Below, in pieces: positions 16,124 to 24,703 of a stretch of 64,000 nucleotides of DNA. Source of the stretch: Rhizobium giardinii bv. giardinii H152 (GTDB lineage Bacteria > Pseudomonadota > Alphaproteobacteria > Rhizobiales > Rhizobiaceae); assembly GCF_000379605.1 (NCBI RefSeq), contig NZ_KB902757.1, positions 158,209-222,208 of the forward strand, in the 5' to 3' direction. Below the pieces are notes generated by a model. It made no database searches and had not been told where the DNA came from. It saw nothing but the letters and a program-made list of their open reading frames with translations. Each line of letters opens with the position of its first letter. The first letter of the stretch is position 1. The position numbers and the translations under genes are program-made.

Positions 16124-18058
16124 TTAGCCCGCCGCCTCGACGCCGATTTCCTTTTGGCCGAGAGCGCGGAACACCGTCGCGACGATGCCGGCGCGGTCGA
16201 GGCCGGCCTTGGCATACATGGCTTCGGGCTTGGCCTGTTCCATCCAGATATCCGGCAAAACCATCGGCCGGATTTTCAGGCCATTGTCGAGCAGACCCTC
16301 ATGCGTGAGGAATTGCAGCACGTGACTGCCGAAGCCGCCGACAGCGCCTTCCTCGATGGTGATCAGCACTTCGTGATGGCGGGCAAGCTGGCGGATCAGG
16401 TCATGGTCGAGCGGCTTGGCGAAGCGGGCATCGACAACTGTCGTGGACAGTCCTGCCGCGTCGAGGTCTTCGGCGGCGAGCAGACAGTCGGCAAGGCGAG
16501 TGCCGAAGGAAAGCAGCGCGACCTTGGAGCCCTGCTTCATCACCCGGCCCTTGCCGATTTCCAGAATCTGGCCGCGCTCGGGCATCTCGACACCGATGCC
16601 TTCGCCGCGCGGATAGCGGAACGAGATCGGCCCCTGATCATAGGCGGCTGCCGTGCGCACCATGTGCTTCAGTTCCGCCTCGTCAGCGGCTGCCATGACG
16701 ACGAAGCCGGGCAGGGTGGCAAGATAGGTTGTGTCGAACGAGCCTGCATGCGTCGGCCCGTCGGCGCCGACGAAACCGGCACGGTCGATCGGGAAGCGAA
16801 CCGGCAAGCCCTGGATCGCCACGTCGTGAACGACCTGGTCGTAGCCGCGCTGCAGGAAGGTCGAGTAAAGCGCAGCAAACGGCTTGTAGCCTTCTGAGGC
16901 AAGACCGGCTGCAAAGGTCACTGCGTGCTGTTCGGCGATGCCCACATCGAAGCAGCGGGAGGGATGGGCCAGGGCGAATTTGTCGAGCCCCGTGCCGGAG
17001 GGCATGGCGGCGGTGATGGCGACGATCTTGTCGTCATAGCCTGCTTCCTGCGTCAGCGCCTCGGCGAAGACCGAGGTATAGGCAGGGGCATTCGGCTTGG
17101 CCTTGGCCTGCGCGCCGGTGATGACGTCGAAAGTGTTGACGCCGTGGTACTTGTCGGCGGCAGCCTCCGCCGGCGGATAACCCTTGCCCTTCTGCGTCAC
17201 CACATGGATCAGCACCGGCCCCTTGGAGTTGTCGCGGACGTTGCGCAGCACCGGCAGCAGATGGTCGAAGGAATGACCGTCTATCGGCCCGATGTGATAG
17301 AAGCCCATCTCCTCGAACAGCGTGCCGCCGGTCACGTAACCGCGCGCGTGCTCGACGGCGCGGGTGATCGCCCGGTCCACCGACTTGCCGAGATAGGCCG
17401 TCAGTTTCTTGCCGAGTTCGCGGAAGCCCATATAGGTGCGGCCGGAGGCGAGGCGCGCCAGATAGGCACTCATCGCGCCTGTCGGCGGGGCGATCGACAT
17501 GTCGTTGTCGTTGAGGATGACGATGAGGCGCGCATCGAGTGCGCCGGCATTGTTCAGCGCCTCATAGGCCATGCCGGCCGACATGGCGCCGTCGCCGATC
17601 ACGGCGATGACGTTGCGCGCTTCGCCGGAGAGATCGGCTGCGACCGCCATGCCGAGGCCGGCGGAGATCGAGGTCGAGGAATGGGCGGCGCCGAAGGGGT
17701 CGTATTCGCTCTCTGCCCGGCGGGTGAAGCCGGAAAGGCCGTTTTCCTGGCGCAGCGTGCGGATGCGGTCGCGGCGGCCGGTGAGGATCTTGTGCGGATA
17801 ACACTGGTGGCCGACATCGAAGATCAGCCGGTCATGCGGTGTGTCGAAGACCTTGTGGATGGCGATCGTCAGCTCGACCACGCCGAGGCCCGCGCCCAGA
17901 TGCCCGCCGGTGCGCGATACCGCGTCGACCATTTCAGCGCGCAATTCGGTTGCCAGTTGCGGCAGATCCTTGTCGTCGATCTTCTTCAGATCGTCGGGAT
18001 AGGTCACCTGATCGAGAAGGGGAGTTGCCGGCATGGGGTTGACTGGCAGTTGTGTCAC
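16124..18058 (-). CDS. dxs: 1-deoxy-D-xylulose-5-phosphate synthase
   Basis: A 644-residue thiamine-diphosphate enzyme that condenses pyruvate and glyceraldehyde-3-phosphate in the first step of the MEP isoprenoid pathway. Visible motifs are GHLGAGLGVVELTIA, DVGHQCYPHKILTGR (about 80-95), the ThDP-binding GDGAMSAGMAYEALNNAG (about 156), the glutamate loop DVGIAEQHAVTFAAGLA (about 368-384), and DRAGFVGADGPTHAGSFD. I chose the GTG at 18058 (reading TQLPVNPMPATPLLDQVTYP) because the N terminus then matches other rhizobial Dxs. An ATG at 18034 is possible, and an ATG upstream at 18106 is less likely. A GC hairpin at 18078-18099 lies in the leader. IspH, a late enzyme of the same pathway, is encoded at 45395. 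Confidence 0.93.
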   Translation of the reverse strand: MTQLPVNPMPATPLLDQVTYPDDLKKIDDKDLPQLATELRAEMVDAVSRTGGHLGAGLGVVELTIAIHKVFDTPHDRLIFDVGHQCYPHKILTGRRDRIRTLRQENGLSGFTRRAESEYDPFGAAHSSTSISAGLGMAVAADLSGEARNVIAVIGDGAMSAGMAYEALNNAGALDARLIVILNDNDMSIAPPTGAMSAYLARLASGRTYMGFRELGKKLTAYLGKSVDRAITRAVEHARGYVTGGTLFEEMGFYHIGPIDGHSFDHLLPVLRNVRDNSKGPVLIHVVTQKGKGYPPAEAAADKYHGVNTFDVITGAQAKAKPNAPAYTSVFAEALTQEAGYDDKIVAITAAMPSGTGLDKFALAHPSRCFDVGIAEQHAVTFAAGLASEGYKPFAALYSTFLQRGYDQVVHDVAIQGLPVRFPIDRAGFVGADGPTHAGSFDTTYLATLPGFVVMAAADEAELKHMVRTAAAYDQGPISFRYPRGEGIGVEMPERGQILEIGKGRVMKQGSKVALLSFGTRLADCLLAAEDLDAAGLSTTVVDARFAKPLDHDLIRQLARHHEVLITIEEGAVGGFGSHVLQFLTHEGLLDNGLKIRPMVLPDIWMEQAKPEAMYAKAGLDRAGIVATVFRALGQKEIGVEAAG

Positions 18059-18077
18059 GCTGAAAGGCCTTCGTTCC

Positions 18078-18099
18078 CGCGGCTCTTTCAGGAGCCGCG
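18078..18099 (-). other. hairpin in dxs leader
   Basis: CGCGGCTC pairs perfectly with GAGCCGCG across a 6-nt loop, 20 bp ahead of the chosen dxs GTG. It could be an RNA stem in the 5' leader. No riboswitch family is recognisable around it. Confidence 0.35.
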
Positions 18100-18201
18100 A
18101 TATCAAATAGGGTGTCCGCAGGAACCCGCGTCTTTAAACGGAATCGATATGGATTGCAAAAGCGGGTTTTCTTGCGGCGCAAACAAGGAGTTTAACGAAT
18201 A

Positions 18202-19125
18202 TTACCGTTCCGGCAAAGGGATAAACTCCTGGCTGTCCCCGGGCACGATGTCGAAGCGGCCGGTACGCCACTCCTCCTTGGCCTGTTCGATCCGCTCCTT
18301 CGACGAGGAAACGAAGTTCCACCAGATATGCCGGGCCGAGCCCAGCGCCGCGCCGCCGAACAGCATGACGTGACAGCCCTTGGCACCAGCCGTGACGGTG
18401 ATCCGGTCGCCGGCGCGGAACACCAGAAGCTGGTTGTCTGAGAAATGGTCGCCGGCGATGATCGCCTCGCCTTCGAGGATGTAGAGCGCGCGCTCCTCCC
18501 AGTCTGCCGCGAAGGGTGCGCTCTTGCCCGGCTCGATCTTCAGATCGACATAGATCGTGTCGGAAAACACCGAGACGGGCGACCGCATGCCTTCGAACCC
18601 GCCGATGACCACCCGGCCTTCCATGCCACCATAGTTGAAGGACGGCAGGTCACGCTTTTCGGTGTGGGTGAAGATCGGATCGATTTCCTCGTATTGATCG
18701 GGCAGCGCCAGCCATGTCTGCAGCCCGGAGATCGACTGCGGCAGCCCACGCAGGTTTTCCGGCGAGCGTTCCGAATGCACGATGCCGCGCCCGGCGGTCA
18801 TCAGGTTGAGATCGCCGGGCTCGATGACCATTTCCGTGCCGAGGCTGTCGCGATGTTTGATCTCCCCGTCGAAGAGATAGGTAACGGTGGAGAGGCCGAT
18901 ATGCGGATGCGGCCGCACGTCGAGCGCCTCGCCGGCCTTGAGCAGCGCCGGGCCCATGCGGTCGAAGAAGATGAACGGCCCGACCAGCCGGCGCTTCGCC
19001 GTCGGCAAAGCACGGCGCACCTCAAGATTGCCGATGTCGCTGGTGCGCGGAATGATCAGATGCTCGATCGCATCGCACGCCGGCGCATCACCGGCGAGGG
19101 GGTCTGGTCCGGGAAAGAAGGACAT
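18202..19125 (-). CDS. pirin family protein (cupin)
   Basis: A 307-residue bicupin protein. Pirin signatures are seen in the N-terminal half: FIFFDRMGPALLKAGEALDVRPHPHIGLSTVTYLF, with the metal-binding His residues in RPHPHIG (about 73-79), DSLGTEMVIEPGDLNLMTAGRGIVHSE, and SISGLQTWLALPD. The C-terminal cupin includes LYILEGEAIIAGD and LVFRAGD. Pirins are metal-dependent proteins reported either as quercetinase-like dioxygenases or as redox/regulatory partners; no substrate can be assigned. The gene stands between xseB and dxs, which are often neighbours in related genomes. Confidence 0.85.
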   Translation of the reverse strand: MSFFPGPDPLAGDAPACDAIEHLIIPRTSDIGNLEVRRALPTAKRRLVGPFIFFDRMGPALLKAGEALDVRPHPHIGLSTVTYLFDGEIKHRDSLGTEMVIEPGDLNLMTAGRGIVHSERSPENLRGLPQSISGLQTWLALPDQYEEIDPIFTHTEKRDLPSFNYGGMEGRVVIGGFEGMRSPVSVFSDTIYVDLKIEPGKSAPFAADWEERALYILEGEAIIAGDHFSDNQLLVFRAGDRITVTAGAKGCHVMLFGGAALGSARHIWWNFVSSSKERIEQAKEEWRTGRFDIVPGDSQEFIPLPER

Positions 19126-19242
19126 GACAGCATCCTCTCTATGGCCGAGTGGGCGGAGTTCGTTTATCGCCGCGATGATCGGCCGCTATTGCGCCCTGGG
19201 TCAACTGTTTGTTTGCCGAAAATCAGCCTGCGATTTGATTCC

Positions 19243-19503
19243 TCACTCCCCGTCGAGCGGCTCAACCCCCTGCGGCTTGCCGGCGCGGTCGAGCCTGATC
19301 TTTTCGATGCGGTTTTCGGCGGCGCTGAGCAGCGCCTCGCAATGTTTCTTCAGCGCCTCGCCGCGTTCGTAGATTTCGATCGACCTGTCGAGGGCGACGT
19401 CGCCGCGTTCGAGCGCGGAGACGATCGCTTCCAGCTCCTCGACGGCCTTTTCGAAGGATAGGGAGGAAACGTCGATCGCAGCGGTTTGCGGGGCGGTGGT
19501 CAT
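19243..19503 (-). CDS. xseB: exodeoxyribonuclease VII small subunit
   Basis: An 86-residue protein typical in length for XseB. The conserved region LSFEKAVEELEAIVSALERGDVALDRSIEIYERGEALKKHCEALL is unmistakable, and the rest is a charged tail. With the XseA large subunit it degrades single-stranded DNA to oligonucleotides; xseA is not in this window. Two starts are possible: ATG 19509, overlapping the stop of the upstream gene by 4 nt, or ATG 19503, which sits 6 nt after GAGG. I chose 19503. Either way it is coupled to the histone-deacetylase-like gene. Confidence 0.92.
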   Translation of the reverse strand: MTTAPQTAAIDVSSLSFEKAVEELEAIVSALERGDVALDRSIEIYERGEALKKHCEALLSAAENRIEKIRLDRAGKPQGVEPLDGE

Positions 19504-19505
19504 GG

Positions 19506-20432
19506 TCATCCTCTCATCAGGCGATAGATGTGGGTGCCGGCCGATTCGGCCAGGCCCTGGAGATCGTAGCCGCCTTCGAGCAGGCTGACGATGCGATTGT
19601 TGGCGGTCTTGCCGGCGGCGTCGAGCAGCCGCCCGGTCGCCCAGTCGAAATCGTCGGCGACGAGATTGATCTGTGCCAGCGGGTCGCGGTGATGGGCATC
19701 GAAGCCGGCGGAGATCAGGATGAAATCCGGGCGGAATTCTTCGAGTGCGGGAAGCACGCGCGACTTGAAGGCCTCGCGGAAATGGTCGCTGCCGGTGTCG
19801 GGCGACAGCGGTGCATTGACGATGTTGCCGGCACCCGTCTCGGACTTGGCGCCGGTACCGGGATAAAGGGGCATCTGATGGGTCGAACAGAACAGCACCG
19901 ACGGATCGTCCCAGAAGATGTCCTGCGTGCCGTTGCCGTGATGCACGTCCCAGTCGACGATGGCGACCCGTTCGGCACCATGCCGTCGCTGTGCATGGCG
20001 GGCGGCGATGGCGATGGTGTTGAAGAAGCAAAAGCCCATCGCCTGGTTTTTCTCGGCATGGTGGCCGGGCGGGCGGGCGGCGACAAAGGCGTTGTCGGCC
20101 TTGCCGGAAAACACCGCATCGACTGCGGCGACCGCGCCGCCGATGCCGGTCAGTGCCGCCTGCAGGCTCGCAGGGCTCGCATAGGTATCGGCCTCGATGG
20201 CATTGATGCCTTCCTCGGGCATGGCCGACATCACGGTGCGCAGATGCTCTTCCGGATGGGCAAGCAGCACCAGATCCTCATTGCCCTGCGGCGCCTCAAG
20301 CCGCGATAGCGACGAAAACCGCTCGTGCTCCAGCGCCAGATTGAGCGCCTTCAGCCGGTCGGGCCGTTCCGGGTGACCTTCCGGAACCTGATGTTCCAGA
20401 AAGATCGGGTTTTCGAACAGGATCGTGGTCAT
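19506..20432 (-). CDS. histone deacetylase-like amidohydrolase
   Basis: A 308-residue member of the arginase/deacetylase fold family (class II HDAC/acetoin utilisation type). The active site is complete: ARPPGHHAEKNQAMGFCFF (about 117-135), the zinc ligands in DWDVHHGNGTQDIF (about 155-168), and the later DAHHRDPLAQ. Bacterial relatives remove acyl groups from small amines (polyamines, acetoin-pathway compounds) or lysine side chains; the substrate is unknown. Its stop overlaps or abuts xseB, so the two are co-transcribed. Confidence 0.87.
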   Translation of the reverse strand: MTTILFENPIFLEHQVPEGHPERPDRLKALNLALEHERFSSLSRLEAPQGNEDLVLLAHPEEHLRTVMSAMPEEGINAIEADTYASPASLQAALTGIGGAVAAVDAVFSGKADNAFVAARPPGHHAEKNQAMGFCFFNTIAIAARHAQRRHGAERVAIVDWDVHHGNGTQDIFWDDPSVLFCSTHQMPLYPGTGAKSETGAGNIVNAPLSPDTGSDHFREAFKSRVLPALEEFRPDFILISAGFDAHHRDPLAQINLVADDFDWATGRLLDAAGKTANNRIVSLLEGGYDLQGLAESAGTHIYRLMRG

Positions 20433-20554
20433 GGCGCAAACCTATGGCTTCGTAGGGGCAAGGTCCATGGCATAGGTAGGGCGATTGCCGCGTTTTCAAC
20501 AGCGGGGGCTCGGCAAATGCCTCGTCGCCCCGCTGGAGGATTTACAAAGGCAGG

Positions 20555-21118
20555 TCAGGCGCGGTGCGGCAGCAGCGGATAGCCAATGAGGACCGCTCGG
20601 GCGGCAAGCGCCGCGATGGCGGCTTTCAGGAGGTCGCCGGGAATGAAGGCAAGCGAGCCTGTCGCAACGTCGGTGAGCGGCGCGCCGGTCGTCATGCTGA
20701 CCCACGGCATGCCGATGGCGTAGAGCACCACGATGCCGCCGACGACGGAGGCGATGAAAAAGGCAGCGAACTGCCTGATCTCGTTCTGCCCGTCCTTCAC
20801 CAGCCGTTCGGCGATCAGGCCGGTGACGTAGGTGGCGACGATCCAGCCGAGGATGAAGCCGCCGGTCGGACCCTGGATGATGGCAAGGCCACCCCTGCCG
20901 CCGGAAAGGACGGGCAGGCCGGCTGCCACGAGCAGCACGAAGAGGACATAGGCGAGCGCGCCACGCTTGGCCCCGATGATGCAGCCGGCCAGCATCACGC
21001 CCATCGACTGGGCCGTAATCGGCACGGGAATGAAGCCGAGCGTGATGGGTGGGATTAACCCGAGAACCACGATGATCGCAGTGAAAAGAGCAACAAGCAC
21101 AAGGTCTCTGGTGGTCAT
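20555..21118 (-). CDS. bioY: BioY biotin ECF transporter S component
   Basis: A 187-residue integral membrane protein with about six hydrophobic helices. The BioY signature region IPVPITAQSMGVMLAGCIIGAKRGALA is followed by GRGGLAIIQGPTGGFILGW. BioY is the biotin-binding S component; with the bioM ATPase and bioN transmembrane coupling protein encoded just upstream it forms the tripartite transporter known from rhizobia and Rhodobacter. The start MTTRDLVLVALF at 21118 was chosen over an ATG 18 bp upstream (MDKGPV) because it fits the family N terminus. An 84-bp gap separates it from bioN. Confidence 0.92.
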   Translation of the reverse strand: MTTRDLVLVALFTAIIVVLGLIPPITLGFIPVPITAQSMGVMLAGCIIGAKRGALAYVLFVLLVAAGLPVLSGGRGGLAIIQGPTGGFILGWIVATYVTGLIAERLVKDGQNEIRQFAAFFIASVVGGIVVLYAIGMPWVSMTTGAPLTDVATGSLAFIPGDLLKAAIAALAARAVLIGYPLLPHRA

Positions 21119-21202
21119 GACGGGTCCTTTGTCCATTAGTATCTCGGATCTAAAGCGGCTTTTCTCCCAAGGGAAGCCGGTAGCGCTACAAAAGCACGCA
21201 AA

Positions 21203-21826
21203 TCACCTGTTCCGGTCGCTCCGGGGCCGGCGAAAGCCGCGCGCGTCGATCGCCATGGCGATCGTATCGGCATCCTTGAGCGTCAGGATGATCAGCGGTG
21301 CAAGGATCGTCAACGGCCGCACCTTCAGGCCGCGGGCCCGATGCGCCTCACGGATTGCCTGGTAGTGGTTGAAGATATCGGGCACGAAACGCAGCACGAG
21401 GCCGAAGGCGAGGCCGACATCCGCGGCGCGCACCAGGCCAAGCCGGTCGAGCGGCTGCAGCAGACGGGTGATCTCGTCGATGAAGTCGCCGGTTGTGGTC
21501 GTCGCGGTCACGGCGCCCGCAAACAGCACAAGCGCCATCAGCCGGAAGAAGGCCTCCGTCGCCTCGCGGATCGAGGCGAGGTAAGCCGTCGCGATGAGCA
21601 GGATCACGATGGTGAAAAGGACCGGCTTCAGGCGGCTGAGGCCATCGCGGACGGTGAGGCCGGTGGTGAAATAGATGCCGGCGGCGAGCACGAAGGCCGG
21701 GACAAGCACGAAAAGGGACGAAAAAAAATAGAGCGCGACGCCCAGAACGAGCAGGATGGCGAGCTTCGTGCGCACCGACATCCGGTGCAGCGGCGTGCTG
21801 CCCTCGACATTCAGCCCGTTCAGCAT
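21203..21826 (-). CDS. bioN: BioN, biotin transporter transmembrane (T) component
   Basis: A 207-residue EcfT-type membrane protein. Start MLNGLNVEGSTPLHRM at 21826 overlaps the end of bioM by 7 nt. Hydrophobic helices include LAILLVLGVALYFFSSLFVLV and PVLFTIVILLIATAYLA. Both Ala-Arg-Gly coupling motifs of T components are present: AHRARGLKVRP (about 167-177) and AIDARGFRRP near the C terminus. These touch the ATPase dimer and couple ATP hydrolysis to biotin uptake through BioY. Confidence 0.9.
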   Translation of the reverse strand: MLNGLNVEGSTPLHRMSVRTKLAILLVLGVALYFFSSLFVLVPAFVLAAGIYFTTGLTVRDGLSRLKPVLFTIVILLIATAYLASIREATEAFFRLMALVLFAGAVTATTTTGDFIDEITRLLQPLDRLGLVRAADVGLAFGLVLRFVPDIFNHYQAIREAHRARGLKVRPLTILAPLIILTLKDADTIAMAIDARGFRRPRSDRNR

Positions 21827-22500
21827 TCCGCCGCCTCGCGATAGGCACGGATGGTCTCCGGCGCCGGGCCGTCGCCAACGAGCTTGCCGTCGTGGAACCA
21901 AAGCACGCGCTCGAAACGCTCGATCAGCGGCAGGTCGTGGCTGATGACGATGGCGTGCTCGTCGAGACCGGCAATGGTGTTTTCGATCAGCCGGCGATTC
22001 CTGAGATCCAGTTGGTTGGTCGGTTCATCCAGGATGAGGATGCCGGGGCCGGTGACGACGATGCTGGAGATGGCGACGAGTTGCGTCTCGCCGCCCGAGA
22101 GTTCGTGGACCCGCCGCTTGGCCAGATGCGCAATGCCGAACCGGACGAGCACGGCGGCCACACGGCGTTCGATCTCGTCGGTCTTCAAGCCGCGATTCTT
22201 CAGGCCGAAAGCGATGTCCTCGTGCACGATCGGCATGATGATCTGGTGCTGCGGGTTCTGGAAGATGAAGCCGGCCGCCGCGAGGACCGCGCCCTCATCG
22301 CGCACCGTGTCGAGCCCATTGACGGAAACGCTGCCGGTCGTCGGCTTGACGAGGCCGTTGATCAGGCGCGCAAACGTGGTTTTGCCGGATCCGTTGAGGC
22401 CGATGATGCCGATGCGCCGCTCGGTGAGCGTCAGGGTCAGAGGCTGGAGAACCGTGCGCTCGCCAAAGCTGACGGATGCGCCGGAAAAGCGTATGTCCAA
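21820..22500 (-). CDS. bioM: BioM, biotin transporter ATPase component
   Basis: A 226-residue ABC ATPase with Walker A GLNGSGKTTF (about 33-42), a Q-loop in FIFQNPQHQI, signature LSGGETQLVAISS (about 130-142), Walker B GILILDEPTNQLD and the H-loop VISHDLPL. The Q-loop spacing and short length are typical of ECF-type A components. It is the first gene of bioM-bioN-bioY on the minus strand and is divergent from the YcaQ-type gene. I looked for a BioR box (TTATnnATAA) ahead of it and saw none. Confidence 0.9.
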   Translation of the reverse strand: MDIRFSGASVSFGERTVLQPLTLTLTERRIGIIGLNGSGKTTFARLINGLVKPTTGSVSVNGLDTVRDEGAVLAAAGFIFQNPQHQIIMPIVHEDIAFGLKNRGLKTDEIERRVAAVLVRFGIAHLAKRRVHELSGGETQLVAISSIVVTGPGILILDEPTNQLDLRNRRLIENTIAGLDEHAIVISHDLPLIERFERVLWFHDGKLVGDGPAPETIRAYREAAEC

Positions 22501-22579
22501 TCCGCGTCCCCCGCTTGTCGATAGGCCAGGCTCTATAGGACGAATTCCTGTCCGTTGAAAAGAGGTGTTCGGTCAGGAC

Positions 22580-22608
22580 TTGAACAAAGTGTGAACATTT
22601 GCCTACAT
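22580..22608 (+). promoter_or_regulatory. sigma-70-type promoter, possibly leaderless
   Basis: TTGAAC (22580-22585), a 17-nt spacer and CTACAT (22603-22608) make a good alphaproteobacterial housekeeping promoter. Transcription would begin about 22614-22616, at the ATG of the following gene, and no ribosome-binding site lies between. The gene may therefore be translated from a leaderless mRNA. Confidence 0.45.
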
Positions 22609-22615
22609 TGTCTGC

Positions 22616-23815
22616 ATGGCGATTCCCGTTTCAAACCGCGATGCGCGGCGCATTTTCCTGAACAAGCAGGGCCTGGCGGCGGCGCCGCACCGGGCGCTCG
22701 GCAAAAATGGCCTGCTCGATCTCATTCACGATATCGGCTTCGTCCAGGTGGACAGCATCTCGACCGTCGAGCGAGCCCATCACCAGATTCTTTTCTCGCG
22801 CAACCAGACCTACCGGCGCGAGCACCTGACAGAGCTTCTGGAGAAGGACGGAGCCCTGTTCGAGCACTGGACGCACGACGCCTCGATCATCCCCAGCCGC
22901 TTCTTCGTTTACTGGAAACACCGCTTCAGGCGCGAAAGCGAAACGATCATCGAACGCTGGCGCAAATGGCGCGAGGAAGGGTTTGAAGAGGCCTTCGACC
23001 AGACCTATGAGAAGATTTTACGCGACGGCGCCGTGATGGCCCGCGATTTCAAGTTCGAAGGCCGGGTCTCCGGCGGCTGGTGGAACTGGCATCCGTCGAA
23101 GACGGCGCTCGAATATCTCTGGCGCACGGGCAAGGTGGCGATCGCAAGGCGGGAGAATTTCCAGAAGGTCTACGACCTCACCGAGCGGGTCATTCCGGAT
23201 CATCATCACGCGCCGGAGGTGAGCCATGAGGCTTTCGTCGACTGGTGCTGCCGCGCGGCCTTGGAGCGGCTTGGCTTTGCCACCCACGGCGAACTCGCTG
23301 CCTTCTTCGACCTGATTTCGCCGGAGGAAGCCAAGGCATGGGTCAGCGAGCATCGCGACGAACTTTGCGACGTGATGATCGAACCTGCCGACGGTGAGAA
23401 GGCGCGACTTTCCTATGCCTTCACCGGCTTTCCCGACAATCTCGGCGATCTCGCCGACCCGCCCGCGCGGCTGCGGGTGCTCAGCCCCTTCGATCCGCTG
23501 ATCCGCGACCGCAATCGAACCGAACGCCTCTTCGGCTTCTACTATCGCATCGAAGTCTTCGTTCCAGAGCCCAAGCGGGAATACGGCTACTACGTCTTCC
23601 CGCTGCTCGAAGGCGACCGCCTCGTCGGCCGCATCGACATGAAGGCCGACCGTAAGGCGGGCACGCTCGACGTCAAGCGGATCTGGTGGGAAAAAGGTGT
23701 GCGGACGTCGTCGGGCCGGATGGAGCGGCTGGAGGCTGAGCTGGCACGGGTGGCGAAGTTCGCAGGCGTGGAGCGCGTTGTGTATCTCGATGGGTGGGAC
23801 GGCGAGGCCCGCTGA
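22616..23815 (+). CDS. YcaQ/AlkX-type winged-helix DNA glycosylase
   Basis: A 399-residue member of the HTH_42 (formerly DUF1006) family. E. coli YcaQ removes bases from interstrand crosslinks and N7-alkylated guanine. The family's catalytic Q-x-D motif is seen as QVDSIS at residues 44-49, followed by RAHHQILFSR and LFEHWTHDASIIP (about 81-93), the usual hydrophobic/His block. Three winged-helix units are expected across the chain, and LSPFDPLIRDR and LVGRIDMKADRKAGTL near the C terminus are conserved. It stands alone, divergent from bioM. The promoter places the start codon at or next to the transcription start. Confidence 0.85.
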   Translation: MAIPVSNRDARRIFLNKQGLAAAPHRALGKNGLLDLIHDIGFVQVDSISTVERAHHQILFSRNQTYRREHLTELLEKDGALFEHWTHDASIIPSRFFVYWKHRFRRESETIIERWRKWREEGFEEAFDQTYEKILRDGAVMARDFKFEGRVSGGWWNWHPSKTALEYLWRTGKVAIARRENFQKVYDLTERVIPDHHHAPEVSHEAFVDWCCRAALERLGFATHGELAAFFDLISPEEAKAWVSEHRDELCDVMIEPADGEKARLSYAFTGFPDNLGDLADPPARLRVLSPFDPLIRDRNRTERLFGFYYRIEVFVPEPKREYGYYVFPLLEGDRLVGRIDMKADRKAGTLDVKRIWWEKGVRTSSGRMERLEAELARVAKFAGVERVVYLDGWDGEAR

Positions 23816-24185
23816 GCCCGGATCGCAAATCACACGGAGGGGTGAACGGCCGTTTCGGCCCGCGCGCTCCGGAAATTATGCTGCCATTGCGATGGTACTA
23901 AACCATCCCGCCCAGATAACTAGTTCCCCGCCAACCGCGCGATTCCGTGATCTGCAGGTGACCCTGCCAGTCGTTGACCAACTGTTCGCACGCGCCAACC
24001 GGCCGCCGGACTCGCGGCTGTACTTCAAGGCGAGCGAGACCCGTCTGGGCTATCGTTGTTTCCAAACCGTTGCGCGCGTGACGCTGCTTGACAGTCCAAG
24101 CTATAGGGCGTTCCGTGAAGCGACGTGGCGGATTTCGGCACTCCTGGCGGATGCCGGACATTCACGTCGCAAGAGGGAGGATGCA
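23816..24185. other. 370-bp region without a recognised gene
   Basis: Open frames on both strands cross this region, but none has a ribosome-binding site or a domain I recognise. The segment just before 24186 ends in the strong Shine-Dalgarno sequence AGAGGGAGG (24172-24180) of the next small gene. The rest could hold that gene's promoter; I see no clear sigma-70 spacing. Confidence 0.4.
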
Positions 24186-24452
24186 ATGCCGACAATTCTT
24201 GCCTACCACAACATCACAAAAGGCGCCGAACATTGGCTCAAATCGCCAAAGCGCAAAGAGTTCTTTGGTCCACTGGGCGTCACAAACATTCGAACATTCG
24301 TTGACCCGCAGGACCCGACACGGGTTGCCGTTCTGATGGATGTTCCGGACATGGACGTCGTCAAGAAAGCCCTGGAGAGCCCGGCAGCCGCTGAAGCGAT
24401 GGCTTATGATGGCGTGGTGCCGGAGTCCCTCGTGATCCTCCTCGAATCGTGA
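24186..24452 (+). CDS. small protein of unknown function (88 aa)
   Basis: ATG 24186 lies 5 nt after AGAGGGAGG, one of the best ribosome-binding sites in the window, so translation is likely. The product (MPTILAYHNITKGAEHWLKS...) has no signal peptide, membrane helix or cysteine. The alternation FFGPLGVTNIRTFVDP, RVAVLMDVPDMDVVKKAL and PESLVILLES looks like a small alpha/beta fold of the ferredoxin-like or dimeric barrel kind. I do not recognise the family. It stands alone between the YcaQ-type gene and the convergent ribB, with a bidirectional terminator downstream. Confidence 0.65.
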   Translation: MPTILAYHNITKGAEHWLKSPKRKEFFGPLGVTNIRTFVDPQDPTRVAVLMDVPDMDVVKKALESPAAAEAMAYDGVVPESLVILLES

Positions 24453-24660
24453 GCTTGGTTGCTCGGCAAACCGATCTCGCAGGCGGTCAATTTTCGCAGG
24501 CCGGTTTCGGCCATTCTGGAAGAAACCAGAACCAGATAGATATTTCCGCTTGCCGATGCAGCAAGCGGTGCAGGTGAGTTCGCGCCTGCCCCGGACCGCC
24601 AGAAGTCCGAGCACCGACGCTACTCGCGAAAAAGGCCGCACAGAAGCGCGCCGTCGCGGT

Positions 24661-24694
24661 AAAAAGACACCGGCACGAACAACCGGTGTCTTTT
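24661..24694. terminator. bidirectional terminator between the 88-aa gene and ribB
   Basis: AAAAGACACCGG pairs with CCGGTGTCTTTT across a 9-nt loop. The A run on one side and T run on the other give each strand a U-tailed hairpin. It lies 10 bp past the end of ribB and about 210 bp past the small gene. Confidence 0.85.
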
Positions 24695-24703
24695 GCCGCG
24701 CGC

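Noticed and set aside
20433..22615. BioR box (TTATnnATAA) expected near bioMNY
   Set aside because: I read both the bioM upstream region and the bioN-bioY gap and found no match, so no biotin-responsive operator is reported.
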